Source: Trichomonas tenax (lineage: Eukaryota; Parabasalia; Trichomonadida; Trichomonadidae). From it: a DNA stretch of 13,735 nucleotides. The notes below the pieces were generated by a model. It was not told the origin of the DNA and did not search any database. It saw only the letters and a list, made by a program, of their open reading frames with translations. The position numbers and the translations under genes were made by a program. The stretch lies in assembly GCA_023091735.1 (NCBI GenBank), contig JALKBU010001251.1:1-13735 (forward strand), in the 5' to 3' direction. Shown one piece after another: positions 1 through 10,200 of this stretch; position 1 is the first letter of the stretch; each line of letters begins with the position of its first letter.

Positions 1-300
1 CTTTTTTACTTATTAAAAATTAAATAATAAAAAATTAACTTAGTTTTTCCTCCATTATATATATTAGTTATTGCCCCCTCTATATATAGTTTCAAAAATT
101 GGCATATGACCCCCTTCTACTACTACTTCGCCCATATTTTAAAAAATTCACTAATTTTTTTCTATTTTTTTCATTTTTGTTAAATGCAAACTGGCTCTCG
201 AGTTCTAACAAATCTGACATTTTAAAACAATTACATGTCAAATCTGATACTTTACAAAACACGTTAGTTGGATTTGTCCAGCACTCGTGTTTTAGCCTTT
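1..300. other. AT-rich non-coding left flank
   Basis: This stretch is dominated by A/T runs and alternating TA tracts (about 54-90), with two short C-runs near 74-79 and 110-115. Translations across it are low-complexity and rich in Phe and Leu, and match no family I recognise. It presumably holds the old upstream region of the Rab pseudogene. A CCTTT at 296-300 directly abuts that gene's first ATG. CCTTT resembles the trichomonad M5 promoter motif, but a five-base match in this position is weak evidence. Confidence 0.5.
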
Positions 301-909
301 ATGATTATAACAGAGTTTAAAAATCGCGATGAAAGTATTTTAGGTCGCATTGTTTTAGTCGGCGACACACAAGTCAGTAAGACATCAATCATTCAGAAAT
401 ATTTTCACGGGCTCAAGAGCAGAAAAGTACTATCGGTGCCGTATTTCATACCCAAGAAGTCGTCTACAACAGCTGCAGAGTGTCGCTTCAGATTTGGGAT
501 ACTGCCGGCCGGGAGAGGTATAAAGCTTTGGGCCCAATTTACTACAGAAAGTCGAATGCTACGATTGCTATCTTCGATTTAACGAGAAAAGAGACTTTGA
601 AGAACTTAGAGTCCTGGATTGATATATTCAGATCCAACTCTGATGACAACTTTGTTGTTATCGCTGCCAATAAATCCGATTTCGAGAAAAACATCTGTTT
701 CTCACTCGAAGGGACACAAGAGTTCGCCTCAAAGCTCGGATGTGAGTGCATTTGGGGTTTCTGCTATGTTTGGTGTCGGTATCGACGAGTTATTCCAGGC
801 AATCACACAACATGTCTACTCCAGAGTAGTTATTCCAGCAGATGAAGAAAAGACAGTTGATGTTACGCAGGCCCAGGTCAATCGTGAAGCAAATGCAGTA
901 TGCTGTTAA
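301..909 (+). pseudogene. Rab-family small GTPase, frameshifted pseudogene
   Basis: Rab GTPases are GTP-switched regulators of vesicle traffic, and trichomonads carry very large Rab sets. The first ATG is at 301. The reading frame starts in frame 1, moves to frame 3 near 403-411, and returns to frame 1 near 754-757. Read across the breaks, the Rab motifs come in order: a P-loop-like GDTQVSKTS, the switch I segment STIGA, WDTAGRE (G3), NKSD (G4), an SA-containing G5, and a C-terminal Cys-Cys before TAA at 907-909, the usual geranylgeranylation signal. The second break fits one extra base in the GGGG run at 754-757. The first also seems to lose a couple of residues before switch I. The P-loop glycine before the lysine is Ser, which would impair nucleotide binding even without the breaks. 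The family is clear; the exact Rab subtype is not. Sequencing error could explain one break, less easily both plus the P-loop change. Confidence 0.85.
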
Positions 910-1015
910 TTTTTTTGGCAAAATATATAATTTTAATTTGCGAGAAATATTACATTTGTTCCGGGCATTTAAAAAGATTATCTACAATATGAGTAGAGCT
1001 CTATTTTAAAAATTT

Positions 1016-1021
1016 TCATTT
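1016..1021 (+). promoter_or_regulatory. Trichomonad-type initiator (Inr) of the NADH dehydrogenase gene
   Basis: TCATTT fits the trichomonad initiator consensus TCA(+1)Py(T/A). If the A at 1018 is the transcription start, the 5' untranslated leader is 23 bases, close to the very short leaders known in trichomonads. The motif is short and the region AT-rich, so position is the main support. Confidence 0.45.
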
Positions 1022-1040
1022 TTTTCGAGAAGTTTGAAAT

Positions 1041-2309
1041 ATGATTAAACCCGCTTATTTCTTGAATAAAAGGGACCGAATTTTCACAAACATTTACGGT
1101 CTCGAAAGCAGCGACTTGGAATCGTGCATGAAACGCGGAGATTGGCAAGAAACAGAAAGAATTATCGAAAAAGGACCGAAATACATATTGGAACAAGTAA
1201 AGACATCGGAGCTTCGCGGAAGAAGCGGTGCTGGACTGTTAACAGGCAAAAAATGGGAAGAACTAATTTCTCAATCAAAAAATCCACGATATTTGTGCAT
1301 CAATGGAAATGAAAGTGAGCCTGGAACATGTAAAGACAGACAAATATTACAGAATGAGCCCCAGAAAATCATCGAAGGAGCATTTTTATCATCAATCGCG
1401 TTAAATGTTCATAATTGCTACGTATATGTAAGGGGACATTATACATATGAAGCACGAAGATTGCAAAAAGCGATAGATGAAGCTTTAGCAGCAAAATTAA
1501 TTGGCCCAAACAACAGGTATGGATGGGAGTTCAATATTCGCGTCCATCCCGGTGCTGGAGCTTATGTATGTGGTGAACAGACAGGATTGATGACGTCTCT
1601 CGAAGGAAATCCTGGTCTTCCGAGAAGAAAACCACTGCAGCCTTTCGAGAAAGGTTTGTTCCAACTTCCGACTGTTGTTGACAACATAGAGACCATTTCG
1701 ACGATATCATCTATCTGCAGAAGAGGCGGTAAATGGTTCTCATCGCTTGGAATTCCTGGATCACGTGGTCCTAAGATATATCAGATATCGGGAAATGTCA
1801 ACACTCCATGTCTCGTCGAGGAGACTCTCGGTGTCTCGATGAAGGACTTGATCGACATCCACGGTGGTGGCGTTCGCGGTGGATGGAACAATCTTCTCTG
1901 CGTCATCCCTGGAGGAATGTCCTGTCCTCCGATATCAGCAGAACAAGCGAAAGACGCCATTTTGGGATTTGACGAGATGTCAAAGATCGGCTCTGGACTT
2001 GGCACCGGTTCTCTCGTTGTCATCGATAAATCGGTTGACATCGTCGAAGTCTACAGACGCGTTTCTAGTTTCTACGCACACGAAAGTTGTGGACAGTGCC
2101 CAGAGTGTGTTGATCGCACAAAAACAATCTCGGACATATTCGAGAAAATTTGCAGTGGGAAAGGCACTAAAGACGATGTCCACAAACTCGAAGAAACAGC
2201 ATTTGGAATGAAGAAATACATTTGCTCTTTCTCCGTTGGTGCATCAGACCCTATCAAAGGATTCTTGAAACTCTTCAAGGACACTCTTTTATCCCGCTGC
2301 ATCAATTAA
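1041..2309 (+). CDS. ndh51: NADH dehydrogenase 51-kDa subunit (NDUFV1/NuoF family), probably hydrogenosomal
   Basis: This is the flavoprotein subunit that takes hydride from NADH onto FMN and passes electrons through a [4Fe-4S] cluster. Trichomonads lack a full complex I, and the protein pairs with a 24-kDa subunit in hydrogenosomes to exchange electrons with ferredoxin. The 422-residue ORF is intact and aligns with the mitochondrial 51-kDa family throughout: RIFTNIYG (13-20), GRSGAG in the FMN/NADH loop (60-65), ESEPGTCKDR (91-100), GAGAYVCGEQTGL (171-183), ICRRGG (225-230), the cluster cysteines CGQCPEC (C350, C353, C356) and the fourth in YIC (C395). ATG 1041 is chosen because an in-frame stop (1035-1037) closes the frame upstream. 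Little precedes the conserved core, so any targeting peptide is a dozen residues or fewer. Usual GRGGAG is GRSGAG, NADE is NGNE, and GEET is GEQT. The next gene downstream is unrelated. Confidence 0.93.
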   Translation: MIKPAYFLNKRDRIFTNIYGLESSDLESCMKRGDWQETERIIEKGPKYILEQVKTSELRGRSGAGLLTGKKWEELISQSKNPRYLCINGNESEPGTCKDRQILQNEPQKIIEGAFLSSIALNVHNCYVYVRGHYTYEARRLQKAIDEALAAKLIGPNNRYGWEFNIRVHPGAGAYVCGEQTGLMTSLEGNPGLPRRKPLQPFEKGLFQLPTVVDNIETISTISSICRRGGKWFSSLGIPGSRGPKIYQISGNVNTPCLVEETLGVSMKDLIDIHGGGVRGGWNNLLCVIPGGMSCPPISAEQAKDAILGFDEMSKIGSGLGTGSLVVIDKSVDIVEVYRRVSSFYAHESCGQCPECVDRTKTISDIFEKICSGKGTKDDVHKLEETAFGMKKYICSFSVGASDPIKGFLKLFKDTLLSRCIN

Positions 2310-2310
2310 A
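2307..2310 (+). terminator. TAAA polyadenylation-type signal overlapping the stop codon
   Basis: The TAA stop of the NADH dehydrogenase gene is followed by A, giving TAAA. In Trichomonas vaginalis a UAAA at or just after the stop codon has been described as the polyadenylation signal. The match is only four bases, so the support is the placement. Confidence 0.3.
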
Positions 2311-2345
2311 TGTTATATTATTAAAATCTTAATGAAAGTATAAAA

Positions 2346-4211
2346 ATGTTTTCTCTGATTGGAATGTCCTGAATATGATATCATAATTAATGGAAATGCA
2401 ATCGTTGGTCTCCGCAACAAAAGCAACTGTTCTATCATCAACCCAACACCAAATGAGAACGTTCTTGAGATTCGTTCTCTCCCAGATCTAATCTATATCG
2501 CAAACTTAACATCATTTTCCAATTTAGAAACAATACAACATAGTGCTTTTTTTGATCATCAAAAGCTTTTACAAGTTTACTTCCCACCAAGTCTAAAAAC
2601 GATCGATTCTGACGCATTTGCTAATTGTTATAATCTTAGTGATACAATTGATTTTAAAAATGTTCAAACTATTGGTGAATTTGCGTTTGGTTTTTGTCGT
2701 AATATAACAAATATTATAAACTTCGGAAGTGTTACACAAATTGGAACATATGCATTTTCAAGATGTTCAAACTTAGTTGGTTCTTTCGATATAACAAATC
2801 TGACTGTTATTCCAGACTCTGCATTTTTTCAATGTTCAAATATTACAGGACTTTTCGATTTTAGTAATATTAAAGAAATAGGTGAACATGCTTTTGAAAA
2901 TTGCAAAAAAATATTGATTCCAGATAATCTGCCAAAAGTGCCTCTAATTAGGAGTTAGGCATTTAGTGGCTGTGAATCATTTTCAGGTCATATTGACCTG
3001 AAAGGTGTTACTGAAATACAAAGTTATGCATTCAGATCGTGTATCGATATCACAAGTCTTAATTTGAGCGGTTTCGTCAGAATTGAGGAATGGGTATTTA
3101 ATGGCTGTTCAAAACTTACTCACTTATATAACACTCAAAGCATTCGATCAATTGGTATGAGAGCATTTAGTGATTGCAAAAACCTAACTGGTTTTATAGA
3201 TTTGAGGAATGCTGAAATTATAGGAGGTGATGCCTTTATAACTGTACTATATTATCTGGTCCAATCAATCTATCAAGCATTAGAATTATTGGATTTTCTG
3301 CTTTTTCAAAGTGTACTTCACTTATTACTATCATTGTTCTCAACTTGTTGGTGATTTCAATCTTAGTAAATTGATATCAATCAGTGACTCGGCATTTAAT
3401 GAGTGTTAACAACTGTCATCAGATCTATTTCTTAATAACGTTGTATCAATTGGAATCTATTGTTTTAATAAATATGAAAAGATTCCTCACATCTATAGAT
3501 TAAATAATTGTATATCAATTGGTGATTACGCATTTTTTCGATATTCTAAAATGTCAGGATCAATTAATCTAAGTAGTATAGTTTCTGCTGGATCCCATTC
3601 ATTTTATGATTGTGCGAAAGTTGACATATGTTTAAATTTAAGTAAAGTTTCGACAATTGATAGTTATGCTTTTTATAGATGCAAAAATATTTCTGTATCT
3701 CTTTATATAAACAATATTTCATCTTTAGGGAAATGTGCATTTTATGGATGCCAAAATATACAATATATTGAGATAACATCAAACAATATAGAGAATATTA
3801 GTTCACAAACGTTTTATGGTTGCTCAAAACTTTCCTACATTGTCTTACCTCAGAGTTTGAAATATATTGGAGATCAAGCATTCTCTCAGTGCACGAGTTT
3901 GAAAACAATCGAATTTAAACCAGGACTTGGAGTAATTGGAGTTTCAGCATTTGAAGGATGCAAAACAATTATTCTTCTTCAACTTCGTCGATACAATAAC
4001 GAGTGCTGGAAGCAAATCATTTTATCAAACATCTCTTCCATGTGGATTCATAAATTCACCAGAGTCTGCAAATATCTATCGATATGCTCTTCCTGAGATC
4101 TGTTTTACCAAATGTTCTAATTTCACACGAAAATTAGTTCGCATCAAAACGATTGTTTTTTTCAATTCATCTCTCATCATCATTGAAGTTTTTAATTTGA
4201 TGTTAAAGTGA
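2346..4211 (+). pseudogene. BspA-like leucine-rich-repeat (TpLRR) surface-protein pseudogene
   Basis: BspA-like proteins are TpLRR proteins, present in hundreds of copies in trichomonads and thought to act largely at the cell surface. The repeat unit is 23 residues with the pattern I-G-x-x-A-F-x-x-C-x-x-L/I, for example TIGEFAFGFC and QIGTYAFSRC, repeated in strict register at 2600-2910. The gene is broken many times. The open frame beginning at 2359 has no ATG; the ATG at 2364 lies one frame away and reads into it if one base is dropped near 2367-2370. An in-frame TAG lies at 2956-2958 with repeats continuing after it. The frame changes near 3235-3243 and again near 3320-3350, where part of a repeat seems lost. 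A TAA lies at 3407-3409. A last shift near 3965-3980 leads to the final TGA at 4209-4211. No signal peptide is seen and no membrane anchor is clear. Family assignment is firm; original ends are approximate. Confidence 0.88.
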
Positions 4212-4253
4212 AACAAATGTTATTAATAAAAATAAAATAATATATTTATTACT

Positions 4254-7200
4254 CTAATCTTCCATTGTTGAAGCGTTGCTTATTGCTGTGACAAGCTTGT
4301 CATGAAGAATATTTGGATCTTTGTAATTAAGCATTTGGATTAAATTGAAGCAAGTGTGAGCAACAGGAAGGAAGTACTTTTGCTCATTACCATCACCCCT
4401 TCCGATGCACTTAACTATAATCCTAATGCCGCCGTGTTTTGCGGCTGAGCTTCCAGTAACGAATTTGATGAGAAGTTCAAATTGCTCTGATGTGAAAGAA
4501 ATCAAAGCTCTCTTGAAGATTTCGACAACTGGATCTGAACCTTCAATGTATTTCATGAATTGGTCATATGTTATCTTCTTTTCACCTCCGATTGTGAGAA
4601 ACATCAGCTGCTTTCCTGAAATGCCGCTCATGAGTCGTTGCGGAATGACTGTGTTAAATCCCTGCTTAATATATCCAACAACTGTCGACAATCGCGAAAC
4701 GTAGTTAACGTCATTGCACTCAATCAAATCAGCAACTGTGACGTTTTCCATTGCAAGGAAGTCCCACAACCACATAGGCAATCTCCATTTCTGTGGGTTG
4801 TTTGTTGCAACGATGCATCCGATCAATGCACCAACTGCAACTGCTCTCTTCTGTGAGAGGTCTATTCTTGGAACTAAACAGTCTCCGTTATTCCTCACAC
4901 TGTTTGGAGGCTGTTCGAACATGTTGAGTTTCGTGTCGTGGAGCTCTTCAACCATCTGAGACAACGAATCTCTGAAAAGACCACCGGCATCAACACCTGT
5001 ATCGTCCACATATCTAGTCATATAAAATCTCATCCACCCATTTTCGCGCATAATAGTTGTTGGAAATGCTTTGGATTGATCTGCGAAAAAGTCAATGAGT
5101 TTAATGGCTCGATTATATGGTGTGCCTCTCTGAACTGTTTGAAATATTGGAACGCTTAAGATTATAAACTTGCCTTGTTGATAATATTCAAGATATGGAT
5201 TAAATCCACGTGAATAGAGATATGTTAGACCACCTGATATTCTTTCGAATATTGACTTTATGTTATAGAAATCTTCTGGTATCGTTGTAGCTTGTGATAA
5301 TATAATGTGGCTGAAGAAGAGTATAATCGATGGAAAACCGATGTTAGAAGATATGATCATGTGCTTATCGATCGCATCTTGAAGGACTTTCAAACACTGA
5401 TAGAATGATTTCGTCTTCCACTCCCTCCACTCTCTCAGAGTTTGTTGAGCATCAAAACTAAACATGTATCGGAATTTGTTAACTGCCTTTGCGTTCCTTG
5501 GATACTTTCCTGGGTAAAGATACTCTTCTTGACCATTTTCGAGCTGAACTTGAATTGGATAATATGTGTTAACATCAAGGCGAAGGTGCTTCTCATAACG
5601 AAGTGGAATATCGTTTGCGAGCAAAGCAATTGGTGGAAGCATTCTCTCATCAGCATTTACCGATATTTTGCAAAATCGTGAACATATATTTCTTGCGCAT
5701 CTGTTAACAAGGACTGAACATGTTTGTGGTTTCGTAATCAATTCAGGATTTTGCTCGAAAATGAACATAACTAAGTCATTCATGTACTCCGCAAATTTGT
5801 TTTCATCTCCAACAGGATTCTTCATGCATGGAAGATTGAAAAATCTGAGGAATAGCTCGGCTTCATTCAAGTTTTTCGGCTTTTCGAAACGGAATGTTGG
5901 TAAAATCTTATCGACGAAACCCAAGCAAGTCTTCTTAAAATCAAAAATGAAATGTACTCCATTAATGAATGTTTTCTCGATGAGAATTCCGTGATTCCAT
6001 CCCTGGAAATACGCTTTTTGCATTTGACCAGATGGATTATTGCTGAGTGCAGCGAAATCTTGTGGTTTTATAACTGATGCATCGTTGTCGAAGTTGATAA
6101 GTTGCTCTTTGATGTAAGCAAGTAAATCTGCAGGTTTACCGCCAATCATCTTCTTCATCTTTGCAATATCATCAACAAAACTTTGATCAGTGAGTTTGCC
6201 CAAGTTATCCGCGATGAAAGCAAGGAAGTTGCTTCCCTTAAAGTGAACCAAAAATGTCTTAATCAATGAAATAGAATAATCACGACAGAGATTCAAAATT
6301 TTGGCCTTCCTTTCATTTTTGTCTCCAATTTGATAAATTGATGCTGCTTTAAGTATTAATTTATCAAATCCAATATGTTCTGGTTTGACCATATGATTAT
6401 CAACAGGAATATCCATTATAGAATTATCATCTGCACGAATAGCGGTGCAAACAAAACTTCCGTTTTGATCGAACTTGGAAATATATGCATCATAAAAGCC
6501 ATCAAATGAAACAGGCATTCCTAAAAGTACCTTGGGGAATATAGATTTGATGTCCATGCCACTTTGAATAAACTTTGTTACTGGCTTTATGACAACATTT
6601 GAAGTAATCTCTGAATATGAGATATCATTATCATCACAGAATGTTATGACAAATGGCCATCTCTTATTCTTCTCTCCTGAATCGATGCACGTTAATCCGA
6701 AGTAGAGGAGCTGATCATCATAGTTAATTAAATCGAGTGATGTGATTGAGCCTGCGAATGGAATACGCTTTCCATCCATGTAGATGTTTTTATCAAGACA
6801 TGAGATGAAAATTGGGTTCCAATTTTGGTCAATAAATCCAATGTATTTGATAGCATTCTTAATGCTATCGATTCTGAAATTGAATCCATGCTTTGGAGCC
6901 ACTGGATTTGTATGAGCAAAGAATGAAACAGTTTCGTCTGAACCACTGAATGACATTTCATTGGGTTCAATTTTCTGAGTTAAACAAATAAACTGGGGTT
7001 CCAGGAATCCACGTGGCAAATAAACTAATTCTCTAATGCTGCTCGAAAACTGGTTGTTTGTTAATGCTTGGATTTTCACTTTTGTTACTTCCTCGTACAT
7101 ATCCATAAAAATGGGGAAATGAATAGAGAGATTAGCTGGATCTTCGCAAATGCTGAAAACTTTGGAAATAAATGATAAAATAAGGCAATTGTTAACAGCT

Positions 7201-10200
7201 TGACTTTGCTTTTGAGTTTTCATGTCTAACATCGTTTGGACAATAAGTTCCAATTTTGCAATTAAGGAATTTGTAACTGGTATCTTTGGAGCAGGGACTT
7301 CAAAAACTGCTGGATATGTCTTAATCATCTCAGATGTGAGATTTTTATCACTGATCGGAACAGTTGCTCCATTAACAAGAATAAATCTTGTAATTTGAGA
7401 ATCATAAATTTCAGCTCCAAAAAGGACCATAGCTGTCAAAGTATCAACCACTTTGTCTGGTTGAATCATGTTGAGAATCTGATCTGGTGATAAATCACGG
7501 CGTAATTTATTCAAGTATTTTGCGAGAAGATGTATTAATCCTGAATTCTTAGAAGCTGATTTGCCAATTGTCGTTTTCATTTCATTCATATTTGGCTGCA
7601 AAGAATATGATTTACATTGTTCAATTTCACTTAATATAATTGGATTAAGAGCAAATGTGATTCCACATACTCTTTTGAAAATATAATCTGCACCTTCGTT
7701 ATAATGCTTATAGAGATTTCTGCCGATATTCTTTAGAATCTTAGAATCATTAGTCATAAAGATTCTTTGAATCTGGCATATAGGATCGCGTATTTCTTTG
7801 GAATAATCAAACACGACTTTCTGAAATTCTGGTTCATCTGGATGATATATTTGAATGAACGCGCGATAAAATGTTTTGTAATTCTCGATAAAATCTTCGT
7901 TTTCGAAGAACAGCTTCAAATATTTCAAGGCGGAATTTGGAAGATCAATTCTCCTATTCAAGAGAAGTCTTGCATTTGAAATTTCGTCTCTCATAATATA
8001 TAAGTTGTAGCAATTGATAATAAACTTGATATGGTCTTCTCGTTTGGTGATATCATATAAAGTTGTTCTATCCATTATTAGAAGAAAGATCTGTTTGATT
8101 GTCTGCGACATATCCTTTGAATTAATTCCAAATGAATTTGATGCTTGTAATCCTTGGCGAACATCTTGAATAAATTTCTTAAAATCTGCATTCTCAGACA
8201 AACTTTTGATGGCTTGAGGTGGATTAATTGGATCAATTGGAGAATTTAATATTCCATTAAGTTCCGTAATATAATTTGATGACCAGAGAATTGAAAGAAT
8301 AATCTTCAAAAGGAGTCGTTCATACTTAACGTTCAATGTCCTTCTTGGCTTTGATCTCAGATTCTTTGGAACGAAACACAAAGTTAGCTTCCATGCAAAT
8401 GAATCTTTTTCGAATTTTTTGGAACGGCATATTTGAAGAATTTGATCATGAATCGCTTGGCCTTCTTGTGTTATTTTTTCATCGCTTAGATAAGAATTCG
8501 CTTTAATTAACTGAATCAATTCTGAATTTTCCTTTTCGAATTGAGTTTCTGGGATTGGTCGCATTAATTTGTTGATGCATCGCTTAATTAAACGAGGAAT
8601 TAAACAATAAACAACATCGCATGCATAAATTCTTTTGTCAGCAAGACATTCAATGGTGGATTTAGTTCCATCTAAATCGTACTGTGCCTCATTGTAATTT
8701 CCGACAAAATTGATATTGAGATATGTTCCATCAACAAGTTCCGATTGTTTGTTTGAAATATCTTTCCAGTTAAAGAAAGTATTATCAGGAAGTCCATTAT
8801 TGTTGAATTTTTTGTTTGTGATATTGATTTCGTCAAAAGGGGTTTCAAAATCAGTACCAACATCAATGGAATTGTTTGCAGGTGAGAAAATTGTTGTGTG
8901 CATGTTAATCGAGCGTATTTTGACAATGTCTTGACTTGAAAATACTTTGTTGAACTTTTGGAATTTGCTATCTTCTAATATCAGTGGTAAATTAATCCAA
9001 TACTTTGAATCAACATCAAGAAAAGCTTGAAGTATTAGTTCAGCCACGTGATACCTCAATGGAATGATTGCTAAGACCTCGATGAGCATGTTGAAAATAA
9101 TTCGTGCTGATGGAAGATCATCTGAATCGATTAATATATTGATTATTAATATTATCGACTGAATCAATGGAACGAATTCTTCATCGTAAACGAATTGGTT
9201 CTTCTTACCTCCAGCTCTGACATTCTTTTCTTCCATTAATTTGACAAGTTTGTAGACATCATTGAGTCTCTGGGAAATGAACTTTATCTGTTCATCTATA
9301 TTTGAAAAATTGAAGTATTCACCATCAAATTCTAGGAACAGTGATTGACGCAAGGAAAAGAGTTCTTTGTTATTATCTGTATTTCTTTTTATGTAATCTT
9401 GAGAAATCTTCTTTGCAAATTTTGGCCAGAATAATCCATACTTAAATGTTCTGATAGTCATATCGAGTGTGTTAAGATGGATTACTGTTGGCAAGCTTCT
9501 TGAAACAATGATAGAGAGCATCTTCTTTGTCTTTGAATCAATGTTTTCGCCTTTTGCAATGAGTTGCCTGGCATTAATTAAAATGAATCTTATGAGCATA
9601 GTATCATATATAACACCTGTTTCTAAATTGACATTGCGATGGATTGCATTATATGTTTCAAACGCATCTTCGATGTTTTGCTTTGGCGTTGAAGCATAAT
9701 CATTTGATGTGTTTAATCCATTGATAATTGTTTCAAAGATCTTTGTGATGGAATCGACCATGTCATTTGCAATGATGGCAGCTGCAAGTTTGGATGTGGA
9801 GCAAAAACTTGGTCTAATGATCGGAACGTATCGACATAAATTTGAAATTTGGAATTTATCAACATATAAGTTATTTGACTTAGTAAGAACTCTGAAACAG
9901 AATCTGTCGGCAAAATTGATTGGGAAACTTGTAAAGAATGGCGGATTTTGTTTTGTGACACTCAATGAATTCAAATCAACAAAATAACAACTAAAATCTT
10001 TGGATTGGATATATAAATTAGTTCCATTGAGGATAGGAATGCTGTTTTGTAGTCCTATTTCGATCTCTGTATCAAAAGATTCGCCAAATTTTGGCTTATC
10101 TGGAACTTGTTTGCCTTTAAACGTTGTAATTGTTAGGTATGAATTATCTGAGCCTATGAAAACTAAATTATCGTTAATAACACAAACATTGAGCAAATGA

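Noticed and set aside
99..320. Plus-strand open frame of 73 residues before the Rab pseudogene
   Set aside because: Its translation is low-complexity and Phe/Leu-rich from T-runs, shows no family resemblance, and overlaps the Rab start in another frame.
301..909. Introns as the explanation for the Rab frame changes
   Set aside because: No GTATGT or ACTAACACACAG motifs lie at the breaks, and the two frames abut or overlap with almost no intervening sequence.
2359..2361. TTG as the start codon of the BspA-like gene
   Set aside because: Nuclear genes of these organisms start with ATG. The open frame has no ATG at all, so a lost or shifted start is the better reading.
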